Assembly (NCBI GenBank): GCA_006937955.1
Contig: SSNP01000031.1
Coordinates: 507,417 to 571,416 of the forward strand
Source of the DNA: Pachypanchax playfairii
Lineage: Eukaryota > Chordata > Actinopteri > Cyprinodontiformes > Aplocheilidae
Direction: 5' to 3'
Length of the DNA stretch: 64,000 nt
Of this stretch, positions 11,651 through 25,600 are shown in pieces. How positions within the stretch are numbered: the first letter of the stretch is position 1; each line of letters opens with the position of its first letter. The notes below the pieces were generated by a model, which worked only from the letters and a program-made list of their open reading frames with translations, ran no database searches and was not told the DNA's origin. The translations under genes and the position numbers were made by a program.

Positions 11651-11889
11651 ACCAAAACATCCTGCTGAAATTAGTTTTTAATCACAAAGAATATTGGAGT
11701 TAAATAATGTTGCTCTAAAACAATCCCTATTGCTCTCAAATGTTGCTGCAACAGAGTGTGCACATTTAACCCAGTGACAAAAGCAATGCAGATCAAAGTG
11801 AATTAAAAACAAAGATTCCTGGCTCGCTTTGTGGTTTGGATTTTCTGAATGGGAAGTTTCTCACCTTGCTGCTGCCATCTCTGCAGTCA

Positions 11890-11910
11890 TTATCGCACAT
11901 CTCTATAGAG
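11890..11910 (-). CDS. arap1: arap1 last coding exon and stop codon
   Basis: Six codons, LYRDVR, then TAA at 11890-11892. The acceptor is TTTGTGTTTCAG. The ARAP1 family ends in a similar short hydrophobic-basic tail after DPL, so this is very likely the true C terminus. A plausible donor (GTGAGA at 11864) lies 25 nt past the stop, so the 3' UTR may be spliced. Confidence 0.75.
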   Translation of the reverse strand, partial: LYRDVR

Positions 11911-12464
11911 CTGAAACACAAATAATACAGAGGTTTTGACACACCGGCACATGAGCAGATAATCGAACTGAACCAGGTTGATTTAAATGTGGCTAAAGAC
12001 TGTGAGTGGACTAAAAACACCTTGAGGACGGGTACAGAAACCTGTTCCTTCACACAGTTGTGAAGGAAAAGTTGTGAGTGTGACAGAATGTGGAATTATT
12101 ATTACAATACAAAATGTTTCAGTAGCTTTTTATATGAGACAAGATAGTTGGCGCGCACACACACAGGCACGCGCACACACACACGTTTGTTTTGTTATCC
12201 TTATGGGAACTGGCCATTGACTTCCATTAATTTTAGTAACTGGATTTATACCTAACCCAAACCCTTTTCCTAACCCTAACCTTTACTGATCTATAACTAA
12301 CCCTAAGACTAACTAAAACTCTATTCACACCATACCTATAATCCTAACCCTAAAAAGGGGAATCCCCCTTATGGGGACCAGGCTTCGGTCCCCACAAGAA
12401 CCCTCGGACCCCAGAAAGATAGTAAAAGTCAGGAAACTGGTCCTCAGGAGGTCAGAAATACAAG

Positions 12465-12521
<57 letters not shown>

Positions 12522-12807
12522 GTGTGTTTTGTTATCCTTATGGGGACCGTCCATTGACTTCCATTGATTTTAGTAACTAGATTTATACCTAACCCAAACC
12601 CTTTTCCTAACCTTAAACATTACTGATCTATAACTAACCCTAAGACTAACTAAAACTCTATTCACACCATACCTATAAACCTAACCCCTAACCCTAAAAA
12701 GGGGAGTCCCCCCCATGGGGACCAGGCTTCGGTCCCCACAAGAACCCTCGGACCCCAGAAAGATAGTAAAAGTCAGGAAACGGGTCCCCAGGAGGTCAGA
12801 AATACAA

Positions 12808-12889
<82 letters not shown>

Positions 12890-15800
12890 CAATCCAGCTC
12901 AAGCTGCTTTTCCATTGCACCTCCTCTCTTGGACTCCAAATGGAAAAACGTATCAAGGCGACACGTATCAGACATGAGTCAATAGAAAATACATTGCAGG
13001 TAAAAACATACCAACACAGCAACCTTGGAAACATGTTTGTGGCGGTGAGAGTTCCTACGGGCGGGCTTTCTGTGCCGCTACAGTCTGCCGCAGAGTAATA
13101 AGCAGTGTGTGATAGCTGAAACAGCAGGAGGAGACAGCAGCATCCTTTGACTGAGGATAGTTGTTTGTCAAAAACTGACTGCTGAACAGAAAGATTTGGA
13201 TGAAAGAATAGGCAAACAGATGGAAGCAGGGTGATACTGATGCTGTTCAGCAGGTCCAGTTTAATGTCTGTGTGCTGGAAACAGAACCAAACAAACCTAC
13301 GACGATGGAATTTTTTACCTTCATTCACAGTGTAACAACGTTTCACAACATGGTTGGATTTTCAGGAATAGAATAACCTAATTAATTACAATTTCCAATG
13401 TTACAACACCGTTATCATTAGTGAATGTAAAATGCAGTGCGTTACTATGAGTTTTTAAAATAAACTGCATAGTATAAACAATTTGGTGACTAACTCGATT
13501 ACTTTTTGGAACAAGTAGTGAGTAATTATAACTAATTACTTTTTAAAGTAACTTTCTAAACACTGTACATGCATGTCTAAAAGTCTGTTGACCAAAGGTC
13601 ACCTCCTCAGGTGATGAATTCACTTCAAAAGGTGCAAATCTGTTGGTTTATTACTCTCTATAGTTTTATTTTTTGAGCTCTGAATCAAAAAAAACGACCT
13701 GTGATGTGAAGAAGCTGCTGTTCCCTCTCCACTGTTTCATATTGTCTGGGTACTTCAACATTTTCATGAACTTCACAAAGAAAACGCTCACCGCCTCTTT
13801 GAACAGATAAAGTTAAAGAACCCATATTCTGTCTTGATGAGTTAGATCACAGTAAAATCACAGATCAGAGGTTATTAATCCTGAACAGGTAGAACCCCAA
13901 CTCCTTTCTTTCTTTTAACAGAGACCAGAAATCAGACCTCCTACATGTAGTTTTGCTTTTTGATAAGGATCAACGGAGAGGTACCGAACCACCTGTTCAA
14001 CATGAATGTCTCTGATTAGCTGGCAGCTCCAGATTGAGCCATCCGGTTTGTCCTGAGATTTGTCCACAGTGATTGGCAAATTTAACTCACAGCAAGCGGG
14101 TCTTGGCTGAAAGCTGCTACACTGTTCCGCATCTCATTCTCACTGCCACGCAACGGTATCAGTAACACATTACCGTGATGAGTATTTCGTGACACATGGC
14201 TCACTCGGTTCTGCTGGAGTCCTTCCTGAGGCCATAAGTCACCATCGTACTGAAACAGGAAGTGCACAAGGGCGAATGAAGGCATCAGGACAAAAGAAGA
14301 AAAAAGCATTTACTACATCAAACTAGCTTGAAACCACATAAAAGAAAATGTTAAAGCAAAATCGTGCAACGTTTTACTTAAACTAGATTCTGGGGATTAC
14401 TATCATTCAGTTGTAATCACAATCAGCAATACCGTTTATGATTTTACAAGTTCTGCTTTAGCTGCAGCATATCCATTACTGGTCCAGTACAGTCATTGGA
14501 AAAATAAAGTCTGATTTTAGGCTTTTATGTATCAGGACATAATTAAAATGATATTGGTAGGTTCTACTTTTGGTAAATCCAACAAAATACACAACAAATT
14601 CCACCATGCCAACAAAACCTAACCCAAAATAGAAGAGAAGAACCAAGTCCATTTTATGATCCAGCAGCTCTTTCAGCAGCAGGAAACTTGTAGTTGTTTT
14701 CTGTTTATCAGGTCTCTTACATCAGTGTGAGGTGTGAATTGTGTCCTATTTTTTTTTTTTTTACAGAGTTGCTTCAGTTCACTAAAATCTGCAGACATTT
14801 CTCTTTCGTTTAACTGGTGGTTGTTTCTGTTACTGCAAGGTATTCAAATCATCAGCACTCTACAACTGTGCTGACAGTTAGCATGAAGTGTTTGGGATGA
14901 TATGCTGTGTTTGGTTTTTGGAAAACATGGCAGTGCATTATGTGTAAACATCTCTGCTTTGAACTCATCTGTCCAATGGACAATGTTCTTTAAATCTTTG
15001 GATTATTCAGATACAACTTTACAAACCTATGTCATGTTTCCATGTTCTTTAAAGAGAATCAAGTTTTTTTCCTGCAGTTCTTCAATCAACCAACACTTGT
15101 TCTGTATTTTTCTAGTTGTCCTATCATCGACTTTGAACTGAGGCCTGTAGAGTCTGGGATGAAGCTCCTAGGTTTTTCTTTTTTTTTTCTCTGGGGATTG
15201 AGGTGAATTTTCTGCAGTGCTGGGTAACATATTGCTGGGTAACCTGGCTCTGCCAGATCTATGTGTAGCCCCACCTCTTGTCAAGTCAGGGAAATATATG
15301 GAACCACTCCATTTGAAATACGTCTATAAAAGGCAGGGCCGTCTTGATATTATATCTTAAGCTGCTTGGAGGAAGCGCCAGCAAGTGTCTGCCTTTGATG
15401 ATTTGTCTTTAGCCAATCAAGCACTTGCAAATCCATTCGTGAGTAAAGCACACACATCGTAACCATTAAGAAAAGCAAAACACATCTTTACCATCAAGAA
15501 ATGCACAAAGTTCTTACCGCTGCTCATTTTTTAATGAAGAAATCGTCTCTAGTTCTCCTAAAACAGATTCAATAGCTGCTTTTATGCGTCCATCCTCTGG
15601 CGCAGCCATGTTTGTTTTTCTTTGCCAGCCTGATTACTTGCTGCCAATCATACCTGAACACCTGTCCCAAAGCACAATGATTGGTCCGATAATTTTTGAA
15701 ACGAAATAGACTGTTTCAAATGGAGCGGTTCCAGATGTATGTGTTTCCCCGATTCAACAAGAGGTGGGGCTACACATAGATCTAGCAGAGCCAGGTTAAT

Positions 15801-18800
15801 TGCTGAGGAGACTGGCCTCTGAATTAAATGTTTTTCACTTGAAAATAATTTTTTTGTAACATGGAACAAAAAAAATGTTTGGAAATGACCTTTAACCCTT
15901 CCCAGATTGATGAGCAGCGACATATGTGTCTCTGAAGTCGTTGCTAATGCTTTTCCTGCTAAGTATTGTGTTAACACACACACCTGTATGCTCCAGAACA
16001 AAAAACTGACAAACTCCTGATTTTACTGAGGCGCTCACACTGCAGTTAGTGAATATGATATATATACATATACGTATATATACACAAATACATATACATA
16101 CATACACATACTGTATATACATGTTGGCTTTGTTTTTACTTAATAAAATACGAGATGGTGGAATCTGTTTTTGTACATTTTGTACATAGTCTTTAATGAT
16201 TTTAGAACCTCTTAAAAACCAAATCATATTTATCATGTCCTGATACGCAAAACCTTAAAGAGGCCCTTCCATTAAAAACGTTTTTTCTGAGGTTTCTGTT
16301 GAATATTTTAGCCGATTGAAAGGTCTGTTAATCAGTGTTTCCTAATGTTTTTTTTAGATATAAAATGTTTTATATTACAGGTTAATACTTAAGAAATAAC
16401 TACAAAGTCTTGAAATTTGTATGAAATGGCCTCTTTAAAACTTTAAGTGGATGGACTTTATTTTTTACAGTGACGATGTGTGTTTGTGTGTGTAAGTGGA
16501 AACACACCTGAATACTAAGAAATGTAGCATACCACTCCCTCATTTCCGACTGGGTTTCACAGCAGAGATACCTGCAGATAAATGGATAGAGATAATGTGA
16601 GTCAGGCAGTGCAACAAAACCAGGAGATTGTGTGCATGTGTTTTTAAAAAAATGAGCACATTTTATGGAGGCAAGACACCAGAGAGAAGATAAGCTTCCA
16701 CAGACTGAAAAAAAAATGTAAAAAAAAAAAGAGGTGAGGTGATCTGAGATGTTAAGTGAGATTGACATGCTCCCTCTCCTACAGCACCTGGTGGTGACGC
16801 CAAAAGAGTTAATGCCGTGCATGACGGTTGATTCAAAAGGAAAAACCCTAATCAGAACATTCAGCCCTATCTGCCAATGTCCATGAAAAGTGTTTGTGTC
16901 TATAATGATTTAATCCGTGTATGTGCACATTTTATGCCACTCGGGTTTCCATCCTCTAAGACCCCCTGAGTCATCTGTGATGCTGAATAAACAGGCCTCA
17001 TTTATACACACAGTTATCATTGTAACGCAAATTTCAAGTACGGAAATCACTCTGTGTCTCCACCAAGACACAGTAGTGATCCACAGAGTATGCAGTATTA
17101 AGGGGACACAGCATTATAATTTCAGGCATATTTTGCAAGAGCTCATTAGTGTTTGGAAGAAATCTAAATGCAAACATGAACTCCAACAGTTACAAAAAGT
17201 GAAAATATGTTGGTATATTAATAAGCTACCACATTGTGGATGTGATTAGCATCCCAGCAGCAAGATGGCTTTCTAAACAAAGTCTAAACTTCTAACCTCT
17301 AATTAGAATCTCTCCCATTTTAAGATTTTTAGCAATCGCGGTTCCCTACACTTCTATTTTTCCTCTCTGTCTGTTTCTTGCTCGAAGGTGAGTTCTTAGA
17401 TGGAAAACGAAAACATGACAATGGAGCATAACAAAACGATAATATGTGCCAATGGCATGAAGGGGACAGGGCTCCCAATACATTGGTGAATATGTTTACT
17501 GCTGTTGACAATGCAAGGTTTAATGTGACATGCACACAGACACTATTATGCACAACTTGTATGTGAATACCCAGACATTATCTACGTTAAGTCCCTCCAT
17601 CTTGCATCAATTGTACAAGCACATGAGCTGCTGATGTCTTAACAAAAAAAATGACAGATATAATTTTACAATTTGCCCCCAGAAAAATAGGATTAAAAAA
17701 ATAATAAGATTATAAACCTGTACTATTCAATAATATCAAATCCCCTATGAAATACACTTCAGACAAACAGAACAGTCAGTAGGTCACAGTAATAAAAACT
17801 TGTACAATGAAATAGATTTACATATAATTAAATTCTTTTTTTATTTTCAATTAATCTAATCATGCCAATATGTCTTTGTGTCATTAGTAGTGCAGTGAGA
17901 TGTGACTCACATCAGCTTTGATGTTACACAAGCACACAGCTGATAAATGTACTTAGACCTGGAAAAGAACAATGCTGTGATTAAAGGTGTACTTATGTGT
18001 TTCCCCTCTAGATGAAGCTGAACTTTCACATGCGTCTCTTCCTCAAGCTCTCATGCAGCGATCTGACCCGTTTTCTCCCCGCCTAAAGGAAAGCCTGCAG
18101 CTTCTTCTGAAGTTTCTCATGTTTACATGCATTTCATAAATGTAATTACACTGCCACTAAGGAAAATGTGTCACTGGCTAGCTCTGTATTGCCTTCACTG
18201 AAGGAATAAAACCAGAAGAACAGTCTCATATGTTATGTTCACGCTGCAAGTCTTAATGCTCAATTCTGATTTTTATTTTTTTTTTTGCAAGGTTGTTCAT
18301 ATTGCCAGTGGAATGCGACCTGAATGTGACTTGCTGTTTGAACGGAATGTGTCTTGAATATGTCACGCATACGCATAAGAAGGAACAGTGCCTCATAACA
18401 TTTAGCTCGGAGACTTTTTATTTTTTCTTTGGCACTGGAGCCACGTTCACGTAACCCGCGTTCTGCTGTTTGTTTAGAAATGTTTTCAAAAACTGCATGG
18501 TTCCGATAACATCCCTTGAGTTTGGCCTGAACAGAGCTCAGACACTTCTGTTTCTCGCCATTGACTGTTCTCTGCGTCCTCTGCCATTATTGTTGTTTAC
18601 TTTTTGAACCCGTATCCTTGACCCAGAATAGTCACATATTGATGACGTACAGATCGGATGGAGTACCTGGTGGTTCAGACTGAAGCCGCTTGTCAAAAGA
18701 TCGGACACGTATCGGATTTAGGACTACAATCTGAAGTGGCCTCGGTCGCATTTGAAAAAATCGGATCCGTGTCATTCAGACTGTCATAAAAAAATCAGAT

Positions 18801-19968
18801 ACAGGTCATACAGGGACAAAAAAATTGGATTTTAGTCACTTCAGCCCGCAGCCTGAATGTAGCCTAACAGTTTTTGTATTAAAATAAGTTTAAAACTTTT
18901 TGGTTTTGGTAGAAGCACATAGTGGAAGTTTGGTTTGTTGAAAACATCTTGTGTTATGATGCAGAACATTTCCGGTTTTACTGATAAGTGAATATGTCAG
19001 ACTTTAGTGCAGCCTGTATATGTACACATCACTGTTGTTTCAAAGAAGAACTCACGGAATCATCTGTCACCTGTAAGATATTATAATTTTACTCAGGATA
19101 ATCGTTACCTAATGTATGTACAATGCCGTTCCTGAAAGTGTTGACAATAGCTACGTTTACATGGGCACATTTAATAAGAATAAACGCCTAATCGTAAAAA
19201 AAAAAGTCATGTAAACATGTCAATCAGAATGTTTTGATCCGATGCAGCCTGATCAAAATGAAATTTACTTCCGATCAAGAGAGGTGGTTTTGTCCGATCT
19301 TCATTCGGATTGACGTGCATGTATACACCCATTCGGAAAGAAAGGGTGAAAAAAGCCCACTGCGCATGCATACAACTTCAGCGTGACGTCTTTCTGCTTT
19401 CGCAGACCCAAGTAGAAAACATAGCGGGAAGTAAACAGAAGTGGTCTGCTGACGCAGTCATCCTGCTCTCCTCTCCTGTGGTGGAGGAGCAGTAGCAAAA
19501 TGTATTCTGCCTCTAGCTTAGTTAATGCGACCAGTAAAAACCCAAATATAAAGGTAATCACCCGCAGAAGGTCCATATTGGGGATAACGTGAGTCAGCTC
19601 GAGCACACGATGGGGCGGGAAAGACGTGAAGAAAGGACGGAGTTTGTTTACTTTTTTTCTTCCCCAGGAAAGACAACTCGCTGTGCGCATGCTCAACTCA
19701 TTTAATCTGATTGAGTGCTTGGTGCATGTGTACTCATGGCATGATCAGATCATTTCAGTTAGTGTCCATGTAAACAGGGATTTAGGGAATTCCGATCGAC
19801 CAAGATTTTAATCAGATTAGGGAAATTTGGCGCATGTAAACGTAGCTGTCCAAGATGTTTCAGACAATGAAAAGAATGTTTTATTATCATTTATTATAAT
19901 GCGATGATGTCAAAATATAAATATTAATGTATTGGAACTATCATGTTCAAACTAAACACACACACACG

Positions 19969-20020
<52 letters not shown>

Positions 20021-22563
20021 NNNNNNNNNNACGATAATATGTGCCAATGGCATGAAGGGGACAGGGCTCCCAATACATTGGTGAATATGTTTACTGCTGT
20101 TGACAATGCAAGGTTTAATGTGACATGCACACAGACACTATTATGCACAACTTGTATGTGAATACCCAGACATTATCTACGTTAAGTCCCTCCATCTTGC
20201 ATCAATTGTACAAGCACATGAGCTGCTGATGTCTTAACAAAAAAAATGACAGATATAATTTTACAATTTGCCCCCAGAAAAATAGGATTAAAAAAATAAT
20301 AAGATTATAAACCTGTACTATTCAATAATATCAAATCCCCTATGAAATACACTTCAGACAAACAGAACAGTCAGTAGGTCACAGTAATAAAAACTTGTAC
20401 AATGAAATAGATTTACATATAATTAAATTCTTTTTTTATTTTCAATTAATCTAATCATGCCAATATGTCTTTGTGTCATTAGTAGTGCAGTGAGATGTGA
20501 CTCACATCAGCTTTGATGTTACACAAGCACACAGCTGATAAATGTACTTAGACCTGGAAAAGAACAATGCTGTGATTAAAGGTGTACTTATGTGTTTCCC
20601 CTCTAGATGAAGCTGAACTTTCACATGCGTCTCTTCCTCAAGCTCTCATGCAGCGATCTGACCCGTTTTCTCCCCGCCTAAAGGAAAGCCTGCAGCTTCT
20701 TCTGAAGTTTCTCATGTTTACATGCATTTCATAAATGTAATTACACTGCCACTAAGGAAAATGTGTCACTGGCTAGCTCTGTATTGCCTTCACTGAAGGA
20801 ATAAAACCAGAAGAACAGTCTCATATGTTATGTTCACGCTGCAAGTCTTAATGCTCAATTCTGATTTTTATTTTTTTTTTTGCAAGGTTGTTCATATTGC
20901 CAGTGGAATGCGACCTGAATGTGACTTGCTGTTTGAACGGAATGTGTCTTGAATATGTCACGCATACGCATAAGAAGGAACAGTGCCTCATAACATTTAG
21001 CTCGGAGACTTTTTATTTTTTCTTTGGCACTGGAGCCACGTTCACGTAACCCGCGTTCTGCTGTTTGTTTAGAAATGTTTTCAAAAACTGCATGGTTCCG
21101 ATAACATCCCTTGAGTTTGGCCTGAACAGAGCTCAGACACTTCTGTTTCTCGCCATTGACTGTTCTCTGCGTCCTCTGCCATTATTGTTGTTTACTTTTT
21201 GAACCCGTATCCTTGACCCAGAATAGTCACATATTGATGACGTACAGATCGGATGGAGTACCTGGTGGTTCAGACTGAAGCCGCTTGTCAAAAGATCGGA
21301 CACGTATCGGATTTAGGACTACAATCTGAAGTGGCCTCGGTCGCATTTGAAAAAATCGGATCCGTGTCATTCAGACTGTCATAAAAAAATCAGATACAGG
21401 TCATACAGGGACAAAAAAATTGGATTTTAGTCACTTCAGCCCGCAGCCTGAATGTAGCCTAACAGTTTTTGTATTAAAATAAGTTTAAAACTTTTTGGTT
21501 TTGGTAGAAGCACATAGTGGAAGTTTGGTTTGTTGAAAACATCTTGTGTTATGATGCAGAACATTTCCGGTTTTACTGATAAGTGAATATGTCAGACTTT
21601 AGTGCAGCCTGTATATGTACACATCACTGTTGTTTCAAAGAAGAACTCACGGAATCATCTGTCACCTGTAAGATATTATAATTTTACTCAGGATAATCGT
21701 TACCTAATGTATGTACAATGCCGTTCCTGAAAGTGTTGACAATAGCTACGTTTACATGGGCACATTTAATAAGAATAAACGCCTAATCGTAAAAAAAAAA
21801 GTCATGTAAACATGTCAATCAGAATGTTTTGATCCGATGCAGCCTGATCAAAATGAAATTTACTTCCGATCAAGAGAGGTGGTTTTGTCCGATCTTCATT
21901 CGGATTGACGTGCATGTATACACCCATTCGGAAAGAAAGGGTGAAAAAAGCCCACTGCGCATGCATACAACTTCAGCGTGACGTCTTTCTGCTTTCGCAG
22001 ACCCAAGTAGAAAACATAGCGGGAAGTAAACAGAAGTGGTCTGCTGACGCAGTCATCCTGCTCTCCTCTCCTGTGGTGGAGGAGCAGTAGCAAAATGTAT
22101 TCTGCCTCTAGCTTAGTTAATGCGACCAGTAAAAACCCAAATATAAAGGTAATCACCCGCAGAAGGTCCATATTGGGGATAACGTGAGTCAGCTCGAGCA
22201 CACGATGGGGCGGGAAAGACGTGAAGAAAGGACGGAGTTTGTTTACTTTTTTTCTTCCCCAGGAAAGACAACTCGCTGTGCGCATGCTCAACTCATTTAA
22301 TCTGATTGAGTGCTTGGTGCATGTGTACTCATGGCATGATCAGATCATTTCAGTTAGTGTCCATGTAAACAGGGATTTAGGGAATTCCGATCGACCAAGA
22401 TTTTAATCAGATTAGGGAAATTTGGCGCATGTAAACGTAGCTGTCCAAGATGTTTCAGACAATGAAAAGAATGTTTTATTATCATTTATTATAATGCGAT
22501 GATGTCAAAATATAAATATTAATGTATTGGAACTATCATGTTCAAACTAAACACACACACACG

Positions 22564-22630
<67 letters not shown>

Positions 22631-25600
22631 CTGGAGGAATGGCTCCAGCAGATCCATGGAAGAACCTCAGACATCTCAGTCTAGAAAAGGGCAGTACTTG
22701 GAACAGCAAAAATACTGCGCAGGACCCTCAAGCTCCCAGGCCTCTGGTAGAGGACCCGAGCTTGGAACGGGAAAAAACACCGCCCAGTGGCGAGAGTGGA
22801 ATTATTTTTTTTAATATATTTTTTATATTATATTAGTAATGTTCTCATATTGGTACACTGAGTTTTAGAAACCTGAATATTAATTATATATAAAAACCTA
22901 GCCTGACAAATCAGATCCTGCATAAAGCATGTTGCCAGGATGGCCTACTTCCACCTGCGTAATGTTGCTAAAATTAGGAGCATTTTGAATCAAAGAGATA
23001 CAGAAACTTTAGTTCATGCATTTATTACTTCTAGACTTGATTACTGTAATTCATTATTATCAGGATGTTCTAATAGTGCTGTTAAAGGCCTCCAGCTGAT
23101 CCAAAATACTGCTGCCAGAGTTCTGATGAGGGTTAGAATGAGAGATCATATTTCTCCTGTTTTAGCATCACTTCATTGGCTCCCTGTAAGGTCTAGAATA
23201 AAGTTTAAGGTTTTACTTTTGACGTATAAGGCCTTGAACAACCAAGCTCCAGCTTATATTAAAGATCTTATTGCTCCATATGCTCCTAACAGAACACTTT
23301 GCTCTCAGACTGCAGGTCTGCTTGTAGTTCCTAGAGTTTCTAAAAGTAGAATGGGAGGAAGAGCTTTTAGTTATCAGGCTCCTCTCCTGTGGAACCAGCT
23401 TCCACTTTTTATCCGTGAGGCAGACACCTTGTGTAGTTTTAAGAATAGACTTAAAACTTTCCTTTTTACACAATCCTATAGTCAGGGTTAGCTTGGGTTC
23501 TCCTGAGCTTTCCCTTTAGTTTTGCTGCTATAGGTTTAGACTACCGGAGGACATACTGACCACACTTCTTCACTCTGCTGTCTTTCTTTACTCTGGCTGC
23601 CTCTGAGGAGGGTGTATCTCACATAAACAAAGGATGAAATATTCCCACTAGAGCCATCAAATTGTTATTGCTTTTGATTGTTACTGCTGCCATTAACTGT
23701 TTCTCTGTTTATCTTTCTATAGACATGACGACTGGCCAGAATCTATCGGTGGTTGTCTGTGTCTCTTTCCTGTCAGTTCAGACCCCAGTCGGCTAAGGCA
23801 GAAGGCCGCCCATCCTGAGCCGAGTTCTGCTAGAGGTTTCTTCCTGTTAAAAGGGAGTCGTTCCTTTCCACTGTCGCAAATCGTGCTTGCTCAGGATGGG
23901 GGATTGTGCTAAACTAACAATTCAGCCCAATCAGCTCGTCAAATTTTATGACGGACCAATTATATATCACCTTTCTTGTGCGTCATCCTGAAAACACGGA
24001 ACTAGCGTTTTCCACCCAGAGCACAACATGACGGACATCACTCGGCTGTAGATGAAGTGTTTACTTTTGTGCTTTACTGCGCTTGCTTGGGGCGGTCAAA
24101 TACCTGAACCGAGTGTGCAATGACACCTTGTATTCACAAGTTTTTGACACAAAAGCGACAACTGTCATTAATATTCCTCTTTTCTCCTCCATTAACCATG
24201 GCCCTGTAGCTACCATCACGGCTCCTTTTGTTTTCGTTCCGCCTCATGTGTATCTGCTTTAGTGTCACATATGTTGCATCACTTCCGGGTTTCTGTGATT
24301 GGTTCTCTCTCAACTGGCTAAGCCCGCCTTCGAAATTGAGAGACAGCGGTTCAGCTCCAGGCCCTCACGTTAAGTATTCTGTCAAAGACATGAGAGCCTG
24401 GTTGATCAGGTAAATAAAAACCTGTTTGTATTTTTTGCACCTATGTATTGTCATATGAGTCCATGGTTATAATTCTGCTCTAGAAGCTCTGGTAATAAAT
24501 ATTTGTAATACAAATGCTATATAATTATTCATATTATGTAGTGTTATAAGTACATTTCTGACATTTATAGAAACCCAAATCATCTGAAAATCGGTGTAAA
24601 TTTGATCAAGTTACAGTTATTTTAAAAGTTCATGCAGCATAAACACCATGTGACGAGTGAGACAGTTCCCTGCAGCAAGATGGCCACTGTTTGCTCACAT
24701 TTGGGGATGTTTATATCTATGGGGGGTACCACCATAGACATTATATAAATCACTTATAATTACTCATTTATATGTCTACGTGTCTATAGGTACCACACAA
24801 GCCCGCCTATTTGCTCGCAGAACAACTTCCGGGTGACGCACAACCCAGCAATATTAAAAACAGATTCTGTTGTGTGGACCCTTTTCAATTGAGTATTTTT
24901 GATTGAAAAAAAGTTGTTTAAATATTAAAAACAAGAACATTTTCATTTTTCGTTTCTGATTCAAAATCAAATTAAAAAAAAAAAACAACAACTAGATTTT
25001 AATTTTTTGATTTTCGTTTATCAATCAAAAAATAGGAAGGACGAATGATACACGTATTATACATGGATTCGGATTCCATTCTTGTTGTATTTTAATTCTT
25101 TTACAGTCAATAAATAAATTCCCACAAATCTAAACGTATGCACTTCCGGAATAGCGCTACACATGGTGGCAGTTTGTTGGAATAGCTCTGTGACATTGCT
25201 AGCATTTTTTGTTCTTTTTGAGTATTTCTTGCTAGTTCTTTCTTCTGGAAATATTATTTTTGAAATACTTCTTATTCTGATTTGGGTGCTGTGCTGATTT
25301 AGGTTTTTTTTTTTTTTTGCTTGATTTGTCACTTTTTTGCCACTTGTTATGATGTGGAAACATGGCAACGAGAGACTTGTTTACGGGACAGAGCAGTTAA
25401 TGGAGATTTCTAAGGCTCAAATAATCTTCAAATTGAAACCCCAGATCCCCGAGAAGCTAAAAAAAAAAGAAGACGTGGATGCAGAGCAGGAGCAAAGCAA
25501 AGAGAGAGAAAGAGAAGTTTAAATCTTCACTTTCATCAGTTATATTGACAAATGTCAGATCTCTTGCTAACAAAATGGATGAACTTGAAACTCTGTTGAA

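Larger units (their letters stand above)
17436..20020. repeat. 2.6-kb block, first copy (likely assembly duplicate)
   Basis: From ACGATAATATGTGCC at 17436 to the (TA)n run before the gap, the sequence repeats at 20031 with a constant offset of 2595 bp. I saw no base difference at the places compared. It contains two miniature elements and no arap1 exon. Confidence 0.9.

Noticed and set aside
12250..12310. CCTAACCCTAA motifs as an interstitial telomere
   Set aside because: Only short imperfect units within a dispersed repeat seen three times here.
12325..13346. Open frames with long Cys-Val or His-Thr runs
   Set aside because: They are (CA)n repeats translated in two frames; no protein would be expected.
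19301..19696. 131-codon minus-strand frame with hydrophobic blocks, as a membrane protein
   Set aside because: It lies wholly inside a miniature element with inverted ends and recurs only in the duplicated block.
22940..23491. 183-codon frame as a host gene
   Set aside because: It is the C-terminal part of a LINE reverse transcriptase with no splice structure.
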